Positions 8,982 to 17,340 of a stretch of 64,000 nucleotides of DNA are shown piece after piece (within the stretch, counting starts at the first letter, position 1; every line of letters begins with the position of its first letter). Made by a program: the position numbers and the translations under genes. A model generated the notes under the pieces. It saw only the letters and a list, made by a program, of their open reading frames with translations. It was not told where the DNA came from and ran no database searches. The DNA lies in the NCBI RefSeq assembly GCF_003339865.1, contig NZ_QPKV01000002.1, forward strand, positions 868,001 to 932,000, read 5' to 3'. This DNA is from Pedobacter chinensis. Lineage in GTDB: Bacteria > Bacteroidota > Bacteroidia > Sphingobacteriales > Sphingobacteriaceae.

Positions 8982-9058
8982 CAGGCAAAGGTAAGGTTTA
9001 AGGTTGAGGGATGGAAGGATGATGACTTGACCACCTAAGCTTTCTTCCTTAAAACCTT

Positions 9059-9739
9059 CTATCTTACCAGTACATCTTCCTTCACCACGCCATCAGCAAT
9101 GTGCAAAATCCTGTTTCCGTATTCTGCATTTTTTTCGGAGTGTGTTACCTGAATGATGGTAATTCCATCTTCCTGGTTTAGCTTTTTAAAGAGCTGCATA
9201 ATCTCTTCAGCCTGGGTTGATTGCAGATTACCCGTAGGTTCATCAGCTAAAATGACGCTTGGTTGTGCTGCCAATGCTCTTGCTATGCCTACCAATTGCT
9301 GTTGTCCACCCGAAAGCTGATTGGGGAACAGGTCTTTTTTAGCGACAATATTAAAACGATCCAACAAATTAGCGATTCTACTTGCACGCTCGGAACTTCC
9401 TACTTTTTTGTAAAGCAATGGCGCTTCAATATTTTCGTAAACAGTCATCTCATCAATTAAATGGTAAGCCTGAAACACAAAGCCGATATGATTGCGATAA
9501 AGCTCAATGCGCTTACGTTCATTTAACGTGGTTACATCTTCCCCGAAAAATTCGTAGGTGCCATAGGTTGGTTCTTCCAACATCCCCAAAATATTAAGCA
9601 AGGTAGATTTCCCAGCGCCCGATGGCCCCATTATGGAAACAAATTCCCCTTGTTTAATTGTTGTGGTTACATGGCGTAAAACATAATGTTTAATGCCTTT
9701 GTTGGCATAGTATTTTTCGATGTTTTTTAATTCTATCAT
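9059..9739 (-). CDS. LolD/MacB-type ABC ATPase with an altered D-loop
   Basis: This 226-residue ATPase would energise the neighbouring permeases. Walker A GPSGAGKST, signature LSGGQQQ and Walker B VILADEPTG are intact. The D-loop reads NLQS where the usual LolD-type sequence is NLDS, and the signature helix has QQQLVGIARAL instead of QQQRVAIARAL. The start at 9739 (MIELKN) gives the normal N-terminus; an upstream start would add 27 residues translated from repeat DNA. It is the last gene of the minus-strand permease cluster, and differs clearly from the second ATPase at 27268. Confidence 0.85.
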   Translation of the reverse strand: MIELKNIEKYYANKGIKHYVLRHVTTTIKQGEFVSIMGPSGAGKSTLLNILGMLEEPTYGTYEFFGEDVTTLNERKRIELYRNHIGFVFQAYHLIDEMTVYENIEAPLLYKKVGSSERASRIANLLDRFNIVAKKDLFPNQLSGGQQQLVGIARALAAQPSVILADEPTGNLQSTQAEEIMQLFKKLNQEDGITIIQVTHSEKNAEYGNRILHIADGVVKEDVLVR

Positions 9740-9740
9740 T

Positions 9741-9823
9741 TTTTTTAAGGTTGAGGGTAAAAAGGCAGAAGGTTGAAGGTTCGGGCGCTTAAACCTTAAT
9801 ACGATCTGCCTTCCCACCATTAT
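9741..9823. repeat. AAGGTTGA-type imperfect palindromic element
   Basis: The segment TTTAAGGTTGAGGG to AACCTTAATACGATCTGCC belongs to the same family as the elements between the permease genes and separates the ATPase from the first permease. Confidence 0.6.
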
Positions 9824-12250
9824 TTATTCATATTTAAGTGCATTTACTGGATCGCTTACAGCAGCTTTTCGGGCTTGAATGCTTACTGTTAAAACAGCAA
9901 TAATTATAGAAATAATGGTTGCCGCAATAAATGGAAGAACAGGCATATCAATTCGGTAAGCAAAGCCCTCAAGCCATTTCTTTATGAGAATGTAAGCGAT
10001 TGGCCAACTGATCAGATTGGCCACAATGACCAGAATCAGAAAAGATTTATTAAGCAGGTTTACAATTTGCAGATTAGATGCGCCAAGCACTTTTCTAACT
10101 GCTATTTCCTTTGTTCTACGCTTTGCCACAAAAGTTGATAAGGCAAATAAACCGAGTAATGATAAGGAAACAGAGACTACACTAAATAGAATGATCATAT
10201 TTACAAACCGGTTATTATCTTCTAAACTTTTCGAGAATGCATCATCTAATGATGTATATTCCATTGGATAATTAGGGTACAATGCTTTCCATTCCTTTTC
10301 AATTTTCCCAATTACATCGTTGTATTTTGAGGTGTTAAACCGAACCAATAAATTGTTTGTATTTGAAGTTCCACCTAGGCCAGTTACTTTATAAACTGTT
10401 GGCAAAACCGATTTATCAAAACCTTCATTATGATAGTTTTTGATAATGCCAACGATTTGGAAAATATTAGTTTTCCCTTCCCAATCTACTTTTCCATAGG
10501 TTTGGCCGATGATATTTTTACCAAATAGATTTGCCGCTGCTTCATTTAAAACAACCGTATTAATGGTATCCTGCTTATATTCTTTACTGAAAATTCTGCC
10601 CTGTAATACCTTAACTCCTAATGCCGGCAAGGCATCCATAGTAACAGTAACAGTATTTAAATTTATTGCGTTACCTTTGTATTTCACTTCTTCAGGTACA
10701 TTAAATGTATTACCCATTACCTGAGTGGTTGTGGCAACATACTCTACACCCGGAATTTTCTTTAAACGCTCGGCAAAGTTATCTTCGTAATTCGATTTTA
10801 TGTTTATTAAATTTCCTCTTTCAAATCCTAAATCTTTATTACTCATATATTGGGACTGCATTTGCATAACGCCAATTGAAATAATAAACGTAACGGAAAT
10901 TACGAACTGAAAAACCACTAAAACATTGCGCAAAGCGATGCCCCGCAAACCATTTTCATAATTGCCTTTAAGTACAGAAACCGGGTTATAATTTGATAAA
11001 ATCCAGGCCGGATAGAAACCAGCAAGTAATGTTACGAAAACAAATAATCCAAACAACTGTACAACCATGGCAAATAGTTGCGCATTGTGCCAGAAACTTA
11101 AATCTACTTTGAACTGATTATTAAAGGCAGGCAATACAACTTCAATTAAGATAATGCAAAGAAAAAGTGAAATAACACTTTGAAGCGCAGATTCGATTAA
11201 AAACTGCCAGGTTAGTTGCGTTTTATGCGAACCAAGTACCTTTTTAACGCCAACTTCTTTTGCTCTTTGAACAGATTGGGCTGTTGCCAGATTGATGAAG
11301 TTTATAACCGACACCAATAATAAAAATGCAGAAATTGCAATAACCGGTTTCAATTTTTCAAACCAGCTCATTGCGTAAGGTGGGTTTGCATGTACCTCTT
11401 TAACAGGAATAACCTTTAAACCAGGCAACCTGCCATCTTTATAAATATCATTGTAACTCTTTTTTTGGCTGCTAAGTAGATTTTTTTTAAAGTCTACGTA
11501 CATTTTTTGCAAGGTTTGATTTAACACAAGCGTATCGCTCGATTTATTAAGTTTTGTATAAACCAAACAATAATTGTTGTTTGTTGGATTTTCCGGATCT
11601 TTATCTCTATCTCCTGTTCTTGTTATAGCATTAAAACTTACACTCTGAGGATATTTTGGTTCAGCTACAACACCCGTTACCGTTAATGAGGTACCTTCAT
11701 CACTTCTCCAACGGATAACTTTTATGGTTTTACCAAGTACTTTCGTTGTTCCGAAAAGTTGAATGGCCAGACTTTCTTTTAATACGATAGATTTGGGATT
11801 TTCTAATGCTTTATCTTCACTTCCCTGCAAAAACCGGTAAGGAAATACTTTAAAGAAACTACTATCCGAATCTTTAATTTTAGGCATCATAACGGGGTTG
11901 GCATCATCAATTTTTAATGAATAGCCCTTAATAAAATCCCAATCATTATCTACTTTGGTTACCGCAATTGCCTGAGGCAACTTAGTTCTGATTAAATTGG
12001 CAATTCTACTATTGGATATTTCATTCCAATGTTCCTTATTATCAGGTGTAAAGAAAGCATGCTTCTCTCTGATTTGATAAACATTTTTTAAATCCGGTGA
12101 CCAGGTATCATAACTTTCTTCATGATTGATGTATAAGAGCATCAATACAAAGGCAGTTAAGCCCAATGCTAAACCACCAATATTAATGGCTGCATAAACC
12201 TTGTTTTTAAACAGGTTTCGTAAAGCGATTTTTAAGTTTAATTTAAACAT
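9824..12250 (-). CDS. MacB/FtsX-like ABC permease 1 (promoter-distal)
   Basis: This 808-residue inner-membrane protein has the architecture of Bacteroidota FtsX-family permeases: a first membrane helix at about 20-44, a MacB-type periplasmic domain to about 290, three to four helices at about 302-460, a second periplasmic domain and a second FtsX domain with three helices near 690-800. VGVKKVLGS (about 333) and AVRKVLGAS (about 720) are the two coupling-helix motifs. The C-terminus is DALKYE-like (NALKYE). In sequence it forms its own branch among the seven paralogues. It probably works with a LolD-like ATPase and the MacA-like adaptor in export or envelope maintenance; the substrate is unknown. 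Confidence 0.88.
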   Translation of the reverse strand: MFKLNLKIALRNLFKNKVYAAINIGGLALGLTAFVLMLLYINHEESYDTWSPDLKNVYQIREKHAFFTPDNKEHWNEISNSRIANLIRTKLPQAIAVTKVDNDWDFIKGYSLKIDDANPVMMPKIKDSDSSFFKVFPYRFLQGSEDKALENPKSIVLKESLAIQLFGTTKVLGKTIKVIRWRSDEGTSLTVTGVVAEPKYPQSVSFNAITRTGDRDKDPENPTNNNYCLVYTKLNKSSDTLVLNQTLQKMYVDFKKNLLSSQKKSYNDIYKDGRLPGLKVIPVKEVHANPPYAMSWFEKLKPVIAISAFLLLVSVINFINLATAQSVQRAKEVGVKKVLGSHKTQLTWQFLIESALQSVISLFLCIILIEVVLPAFNNQFKVDLSFWHNAQLFAMVVQLFGLFVFVTLLAGFYPAWILSNYNPVSVLKGNYENGLRGIALRNVLVVFQFVISVTFIISIGVMQMQSQYMSNKDLGFERGNLINIKSNYEDNFAERLKKIPGVEYVATTTQVMGNTFNVPEEVKYKGNAINLNTVTVTMDALPALGVKVLQGRIFSKEYKQDTINTVVLNEAAANLFGKNIIGQTYGKVDWEGKTNIFQIVGIIKNYHNEGFDKSVLPTVYKVTGLGGTSNTNNLLVRFNTSKYNDVIGKIEKEWKALYPNYPMEYTSLDDAFSKSLEDNNRFVNMIILFSVVSVSLSLLGLFALSTFVAKRRTKEIAVRKVLGASNLQIVNLLNKSFLILVIVANLISWPIAYILIKKWLEGFAYRIDMPVLPFIAATIISIIIAVLTVSIQARKAAVSDPVNALKYE

Positions 12251-12385
12251 TGGCCCCTCCTAAATCCTCCCCAAAGGGGAGGACTTTTTGTTAGTGATTA
12301 AAAATTTAATTTCTTCTGATGTCATTGTCATCTATATTTTTGCGCCTTGCTACTCCTCCCCTCCGGGGGAGGTTGGGTGGGTCTT
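12251..12385. repeat. CCTCCCC-type palindromic repeat between permeases 1 and 2
   Basis: Two hairpins bracket about 75 bases: CCTCCCCAAAGGGGAGGA at about 12270 and CCTCCCCTCCGGGGGAGG at about 12355, the latter followed by TTGGGTGGGTC. The outer arms (CCCCTCCTAAATCC and GGTTGGGTGGG) differ from those of the other permease gaps. It resembles the array at 29.5-31.3 kb in layout but not in exact sequence, and has no gene inside. Confidence 0.65.
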
Positions 12386-14779
12386 TTATTCATATTTAAG
12401 TGCATCAATGGTGTTGGCAACTGCGGCTTTATAAGAACGAATACTTACCGTAACCAAAGTAATCAGCATGGAAATAAGCATGGCTAAAGCGAACGGCCAA
12501 ATGCTTAAATTTATCCGGTAGGTAAACCCCTCCAGCCATTTCGATACAAAAAGATAGGCTAATGGCCAAGCCACTAAATTTGCGATAAAAACCATCAGCA
12601 AAAACGAACCGTTGAGCATTTTTACCAATTCAACTGTTGATGCGCCCAACACTTTCCTGATGGCCACTTCTTTGGTACGTTGCGTTGTAACAAAAGAAAT
12701 TAAACCAAACAAACCGATAAAGGAAATAAACATGATAACCCCGGCAAAAACACGAAATAACACGCCAGTTATTTGTTCGGCCTCATAATAGCTATTAATA
12801 TCATCGTTTACTAAAGAAGCACTGTACACGTAATCGGGAAAGGTGCTGTTCCATAATGCTTCTATCTTTTTCATTGCGGGCATCATTTGTTTACTATCCA
12901 TCTTAATGGCGGCATTATAATAGTCGTCCTTTTTCGGATAAATGACCAATGGCGATATACTTTCTTTTAGCGATTTATCGTTAAAATCTTTAACCACGCC
13001 CATAATAAGGGCTTTTCGGCCACTGTGCTCCAATGTTTTTCCTATCACTTCCTGCGGATTGGAAATATTCATTTTCTTTAAAAAGGTTTCATTTACCACA
13101 TATCCATTTGCGGTATCGCTTTTCAAGTATATTTTTCCGGTTATTAATTGCAGGTCGAAAAGTTTAAAATAGTTTTCGTCGGCCGCAGAAGTACGAACCT
13201 GGAAATCCTTGTTTAGCTTACCATTATATTCAAAAGAATTTTCACTTACATCGCCCGATAGCGGTGCAATTTGGCAATAGCTCATATTTTGTACGCCGGA
13301 TACCCGTAAAATTCTTTCTCTGAACGTGTTGAGTTTAATGAGACTCAAACTATCGTTGGGAATATAAACCATGGCAATGGCATTGGTATTAAAGCCTAAA
13401 GGTTTCTCCCGCACATAGTTCATTTGTTTTATAATAACCAACGTGCCAATAATGAGTACTATGGTTATGGCAAATTGGACCACCACCAAAATTTTACGCA
13501 GGCTTAAACTGCCCGAATTTACCGAAACCTTATTTTTTATAGCCAAAGCCGGACTAAACCCCGACATAATCATGGCCGGATAAAAGCCTGCCAATAAACT
13601 TACCGCCAACACCAATACCACCAAAAACACAAAAATTATCGGGTACTGGAACAAACTAAACGAGATATTGGCCTTAAACAGGTTCTGCACTTGTGGTAGC
13701 GCAATTTCTGTTAGCACACAGGCTATAAGCAATGCTATAAATGTAATAGTAAATGTTTCGGTTAAAAACTGTACCACCAGTTGTTTGCGCAAACCACCCA
13801 TTACCTTACGTACGCCAACTTCTTTAGAGCGGTTTACCGCCTGTGCCGTAGCCAGATTAATAAAATTTATGCAGGCAGTTATGATCAGGAACAAACCGAT
13901 AACGGCCAGGCCGTAAATTTCTTTTTTGGCTATGGTGGTATTGGCATAATTGCCATAACGCTCATCGAAATGCACCTCTTTTAAGGCCTGAAAAGAATGG
14001 TATTGTTGCCCCTCTCCGCCACTTTCTTCCTTATAATATTTTTTATTAAACTGTTGCATCGGCCCAGCAAGATCGCTGATTTGCATACCCTTTTTAAGCA
14101 GTACATAACATTCGGAGCTTGAGCCTACCGAACCCCAGCTTTTACTGTCTTTTCTGTAATAGGTTGTATAACTAACTACTATTTTTAGAGGCAGACTGCT
14201 ATTTTCGGGCATATCTTTAAATACGCCTGTAACCTTTAAATGGATATTGTTAGAAAAAAGAATGCTTTTACCGATGGCCTTTTCGGTTGAACCGAAATAC
14301 TTTTTCGCCGTACTTTCATTTAAAGCAACGGTATTGGGTTCGGCAAGCGCCTGTGCAGGTTTGCCATATAACCAAGGAATATCGAATATTTCAAAAAAAT
14401 CGGGCTGCGTATAATACACCCTTTCATCTGTTTTTATTACATCGTTACCGGCATTGTCTTTGACCCTGATAATCCCTACGCTCCGTTGTATGGCTGCCAC
14501 TTTTTCCAATCCGGCAAAATCATTCCGTGCTGCCCCCGCCAATGGAATGGGTACACCCTGTGAAAAATCATCACCGGTGGTGGCTTTCCAATTGGAAACA
14601 ATACGGTAAATCCTGTCTCCGTTTTTATAACCCGTATCGTAACTCATCTGGTAGCGGACAAAAATAAAAATGAGGATACAACTGGCCATTCCTATCGACA
14701 GGCCAAGAATATTAATAAGCGTATAACCTTTATTTTTCCAAAGGTTTCGCAAGGCGATTTTTAAGTTTAATCTAAACAT
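12386..14779 (-). CDS. MacB/FtsX-like ABC permease 2
   Basis: This 797-residue protein shares the whole architecture of its neighbours: MFRLNLKIALRNLWKNKGYT at the start, one helix, a large periplasmic domain, an FtsX core with VGVRKVMGG, a second periplasmic domain and a final FtsX core with AIRKVLGAS. It is most similar to permease 3: both read LSIGMASCILIFIF at residues 28-41 and MVFIANLVAWPLAYLFVSKW near the end. By eye its DNA is richer in G and C at third positions than that of the other copies, for example around 13540-13700. That may mean a separate history or simply a different mutation path. Confidence 0.88.
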   Translation of the reverse strand: MFRLNLKIALRNLWKNKGYTLINILGLSIGMASCILIFIFVRYQMSYDTGYKNGDRIYRIVSNWKATTGDDFSQGVPIPLAGAARNDFAGLEKVAAIQRSVGIIRVKDNAGNDVIKTDERVYYTQPDFFEIFDIPWLYGKPAQALAEPNTVALNESTAKKYFGSTEKAIGKSILFSNNIHLKVTGVFKDMPENSSLPLKIVVSYTTYYRKDSKSWGSVGSSSECYVLLKKGMQISDLAGPMQQFNKKYYKEESGGEGQQYHSFQALKEVHFDERYGNYANTTIAKKEIYGLAVIGLFLIITACINFINLATAQAVNRSKEVGVRKVMGGLRKQLVVQFLTETFTITFIALLIACVLTEIALPQVQNLFKANISFSLFQYPIIFVFLVVLVLAVSLLAGFYPAMIMSGFSPALAIKNKVSVNSGSLSLRKILVVVQFAITIVLIIGTLVIIKQMNYVREKPLGFNTNAIAMVYIPNDSLSLIKLNTFRERILRVSGVQNMSYCQIAPLSGDVSENSFEYNGKLNKDFQVRTSAADENYFKLFDLQLITGKIYLKSDTANGYVVNETFLKKMNISNPQEVIGKTLEHSGRKALIMGVVKDFNDKSLKESISPLVIYPKKDDYYNAAIKMDSKQMMPAMKKIEALWNSTFPDYVYSASLVNDDINSYYEAEQITGVLFRVFAGVIMFISFIGLFGLISFVTTQRTKEVAIRKVLGASTVELVKMLNGSFLLMVFIANLVAWPLAYLFVSKWLEGFTYRINLSIWPFALAMLISMLITLVTVSIRSYKAAVANTIDALKYE

Positions 14780-14860
14780 ATAAGGTGTAAGGTTTAGGGT
14801 ATAAGGTTAAAGGTTTAGGCGTATTAACCTTACGCCCTTTACCTTAAACCTTGAACCATT
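14780..14860. repeat. AAGGTTTAGGG stem-loop element between permeases 2 and 3
   Basis: The left arm GGTGTAAGGTTTAGGG continues as TATAAGGTTAAAGGTT, and the right arm AACCTTACGCCC continues as TTTACCTTAAACCTTGAACC. The arms pair over most of their length and would form a long hairpin in the mRNA. Confidence 0.7.
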
Positions 14861-17251
14861 TTATTCGTATTTAAGTGCATCAACAGTGTTAGCTTTCGCA
14901 GCTTTGTAAGAACGAATACTCACTGTAACTAAAGTAATTATCATTGAAATGGCCATAGCTAATATGAAGGGCCAAATACTGATGTTTATCCGATAGGCAA
15001 AACCCTCAAGCCATTTCGAAACGAACAGATAAGCTAAAGGCCAGGCGACTAAATTGGCAATAAACACCATCAGCAAAAAAGAGCCGTTGAGCATTTTTAC
15101 CAGTTCAATTGTTGATGCACCTAAAACTTTTCTAATGGCAACTTCTTTGGTTCTTTGTGTGGCAACAAAAGAGATCAATCCGAATAAACCAATGAAAGAA
15201 ATGAAAATAATTACAATGGCGAAGACTTTGAAAAGTGTTCCCATAATTTTCTCGCCTTGATAATAGTTATTGATTTCATCATCTAAAAATGATTCATTGT
15301 AAACAGATTCAGGAAAAGTTACTTCCCAGATTTTCTTTACTGTTTTCATTGTTCCCAATAGCTGTTTTGAATTTAATTTTATAGCTGCATAAAAAAATCT
15401 AGGTTTAAGTGAGCCTATTAAAATCGGATCGATTGCTTCATGGAGGCTTTTATTCTTAAAATCCTGAATTACCCCAACAATTGGTGCTTTCATTCCGCCC
15501 ATAGAAATCATTTTTCCTATTGCTTCGTTTGGATTTCTAATGTTGAGTTTTCGCAATAGGGTTTCGTTGACCATATATTCGTTTGTGGTATCTGATTTAA
15601 CTAAATTTCTGCCCGCTACGAGTTTTAAATCAAAAGTTTTAAGATAATCTTCATCAGCATTTTTGGTGTTTACCTGAAAATCGACATCTTTTCCTCCGTT
15701 GTATGAAAAACTGTTTCCATTATTATTTTGTGAAGATGGGGCAGTTCTACAAAAACTCACTCCTTCAACCCCAGGAATTTGCTTTAATTGCGTTTTAAAA
15801 GTGGCAAAACGTTGTGTGGTAAGACTATCATTTGGTAAATCTACCATTGCAATTGCCGAGGGGTTAAAACCTAAAGGTTGCTCTCTGACGTATTTCATCT
15901 GCTGAAGAATGACGAGCGTCCCGATAATTAAAGTTACCGTAATGGCAAACTGAACCACAACTAAGATCTTTCTTAAGCCTAATCCTCCGGTATTTGCTGA
16001 GATTTTGTTTTTGATGGCCAAGGCAGGATTAAAACCCGACATAATAATAGCGGGATAAAAACCTGCCAATAAGCTTACAAAAACAACCAGCAATAACATG
16101 AACACCAGAATAATCGGGTGCTGGAAAATGCTGAACGAAATTTTGGAATTGAAAAGATTCTGCATGCCAGGCAATGCTATTTCAGTTAAAATACTTCCTA
16201 TTAAAAGGGAAATAAATACAATAGTTAACGTTTCAGTTAAAAACTGTACAAGTAACTGACTTCTTAGACCTCCCATAACCTTACGAACCCCAACTTCTTT
16301 CGACCGACTTACTGCTTGCGCAGTAGCAAGATTGATAAAATTTATTGATGCGGTAATCATCAGGAAAAAACCGATCACAGCCAATCCATAAAGTTGTTTT
16401 TTGGGCATAATCCGGCCAGAGAAATTGCCAAATTTGCCATTATAGTGAATATCACTTAAGGGTTGAAACAGATGTCCCTCCTTACCTGGCGCATCTTCTA
16501 CATAATATTTTTTAATAAATGCTTTTAACGGACCGTTAAGCGTTTCGATATTAACATTTGGTTTTAGCTTAAAATAACTTTCTGAATTTGAACCAACAGA
16601 ACCCCAATTCGCCATATTTCTATCCTTAAAAGCCTTATAGGGAAGCATAATTTTTAATTGCACGGAATTGTTTTCGGCAATATCATCGATTACACCACTC
16701 ACTGTATAATTCATTTTACCATCAAAATTTAAACTTTTGCCTAAAGCATTTTTCCAATCTCCAAAAAACCTGGTTGCCATCTCTTTAGAAAGCACCACAT
16801 GACTTGGATTTGCCAATGAACTATAGTTTCCGGATAGCCAGTTGTAATCAAAAATCTCAAAGAAATCAGGCTCCACATAAAAAACATTCTCAATTGTTTT
16901 TATCTTTTCCTTACCAGCCGCATCATTAATTTTTATTAAGCCGGCATCGTTTTGGATTGCGGCTATTTTCTCAATATAAGGCGAGAAATCATTTCGCATT
17001 GCAGGTGTAAGCGGCAATGGAACGCCCTGAGAAAAGAATTGATTTCCATCATTATAGTCCCAACTGGAAACCACGCGGTAAATCCTATCTTCATTTTTAA
17101 AACCCTCATCAAAACTCATCTGATATCGGATAAAAATGAAAATCAGAATACAACTCGCCATCCCGATAGAGAGGCCGAGAATATTGATGAACGTATAACC
17201 TTTGTTTTTCCAAAGGTTTCGCCAGGCGATTTTTAAGTTTAATTTGAACAT
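14861..17251 (-). CDS. MacB/FtsX-like ABC permease 3
   Basis: This 796-residue paralogue is the closest partner of permease 2, with LSIGMASCILIFIFIRYQM near the N-terminus and VGVRKVMGGLRSQLL in the first FtsX core. Membrane helices fall at about 20-44, 295-315, 345-370, 390-415 and 435-455, with three more near 680-790. The stop codon region TTTAAGTGCATC/ATT on the plus strand and the first 45 coding bases are almost identical to those of the neighbouring copies at DNA level. This suggests recent recombination at gene ends. Confidence 0.88.
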   Translation of the reverse strand: MFKLNLKIAWRNLWKNKGYTFINILGLSIGMASCILIFIFIRYQMSFDEGFKNEDRIYRVVSSWDYNDGNQFFSQGVPLPLTPAMRNDFSPYIEKIAAIQNDAGLIKINDAAGKEKIKTIENVFYVEPDFFEIFDYNWLSGNYSSLANPSHVVLSKEMATRFFGDWKNALGKSLNFDGKMNYTVSGVIDDIAENNSVQLKIMLPYKAFKDRNMANWGSVGSNSESYFKLKPNVNIETLNGPLKAFIKKYYVEDAPGKEGHLFQPLSDIHYNGKFGNFSGRIMPKKQLYGLAVIGFFLMITASINFINLATAQAVSRSKEVGVRKVMGGLRSQLLVQFLTETLTIVFISLLIGSILTEIALPGMQNLFNSKISFSIFQHPIILVFMLLLVVFVSLLAGFYPAIIMSGFNPALAIKNKISANTGGLGLRKILVVVQFAITVTLIIGTLVILQQMKYVREQPLGFNPSAIAMVDLPNDSLTTQRFATFKTQLKQIPGVEGVSFCRTAPSSQNNNGNSFSYNGGKDVDFQVNTKNADEDYLKTFDLKLVAGRNLVKSDTTNEYMVNETLLRKLNIRNPNEAIGKMISMGGMKAPIVGVIQDFKNKSLHEAIDPILIGSLKPRFFYAAIKLNSKQLLGTMKTVKKIWEVTFPESVYNESFLDDEINNYYQGEKIMGTLFKVFAIVIIFISFIGLFGLISFVATQRTKEVAIRKVLGASTIELVKMLNGSFLLMVFIANLVAWPLAYLFVSKWLEGFAYRINISIWPFILAMAISMIITLVTVSIRSYKAAKANTVDALKYE

Positions 17252-17340
17252 ATTCTAGAGATTGAAGGTTGAAAGGTTAAAGGTTGGAAGGTTTTTTAGG
17301 CGTAATAACCTTACGCCTTTTTACCCTCAACCTTCAACCT
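17252..17340. repeat. AAGGTTGAAAGG stem-loop element between permeases 3 and 4
   Basis: The left arm is GATTGAAGGTTGAAAGG and the right arm is CCTCAACCTTCAACC, with AACCTTACGCC in the middle. It is the same element type as at 14780. Confidence 0.65.
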
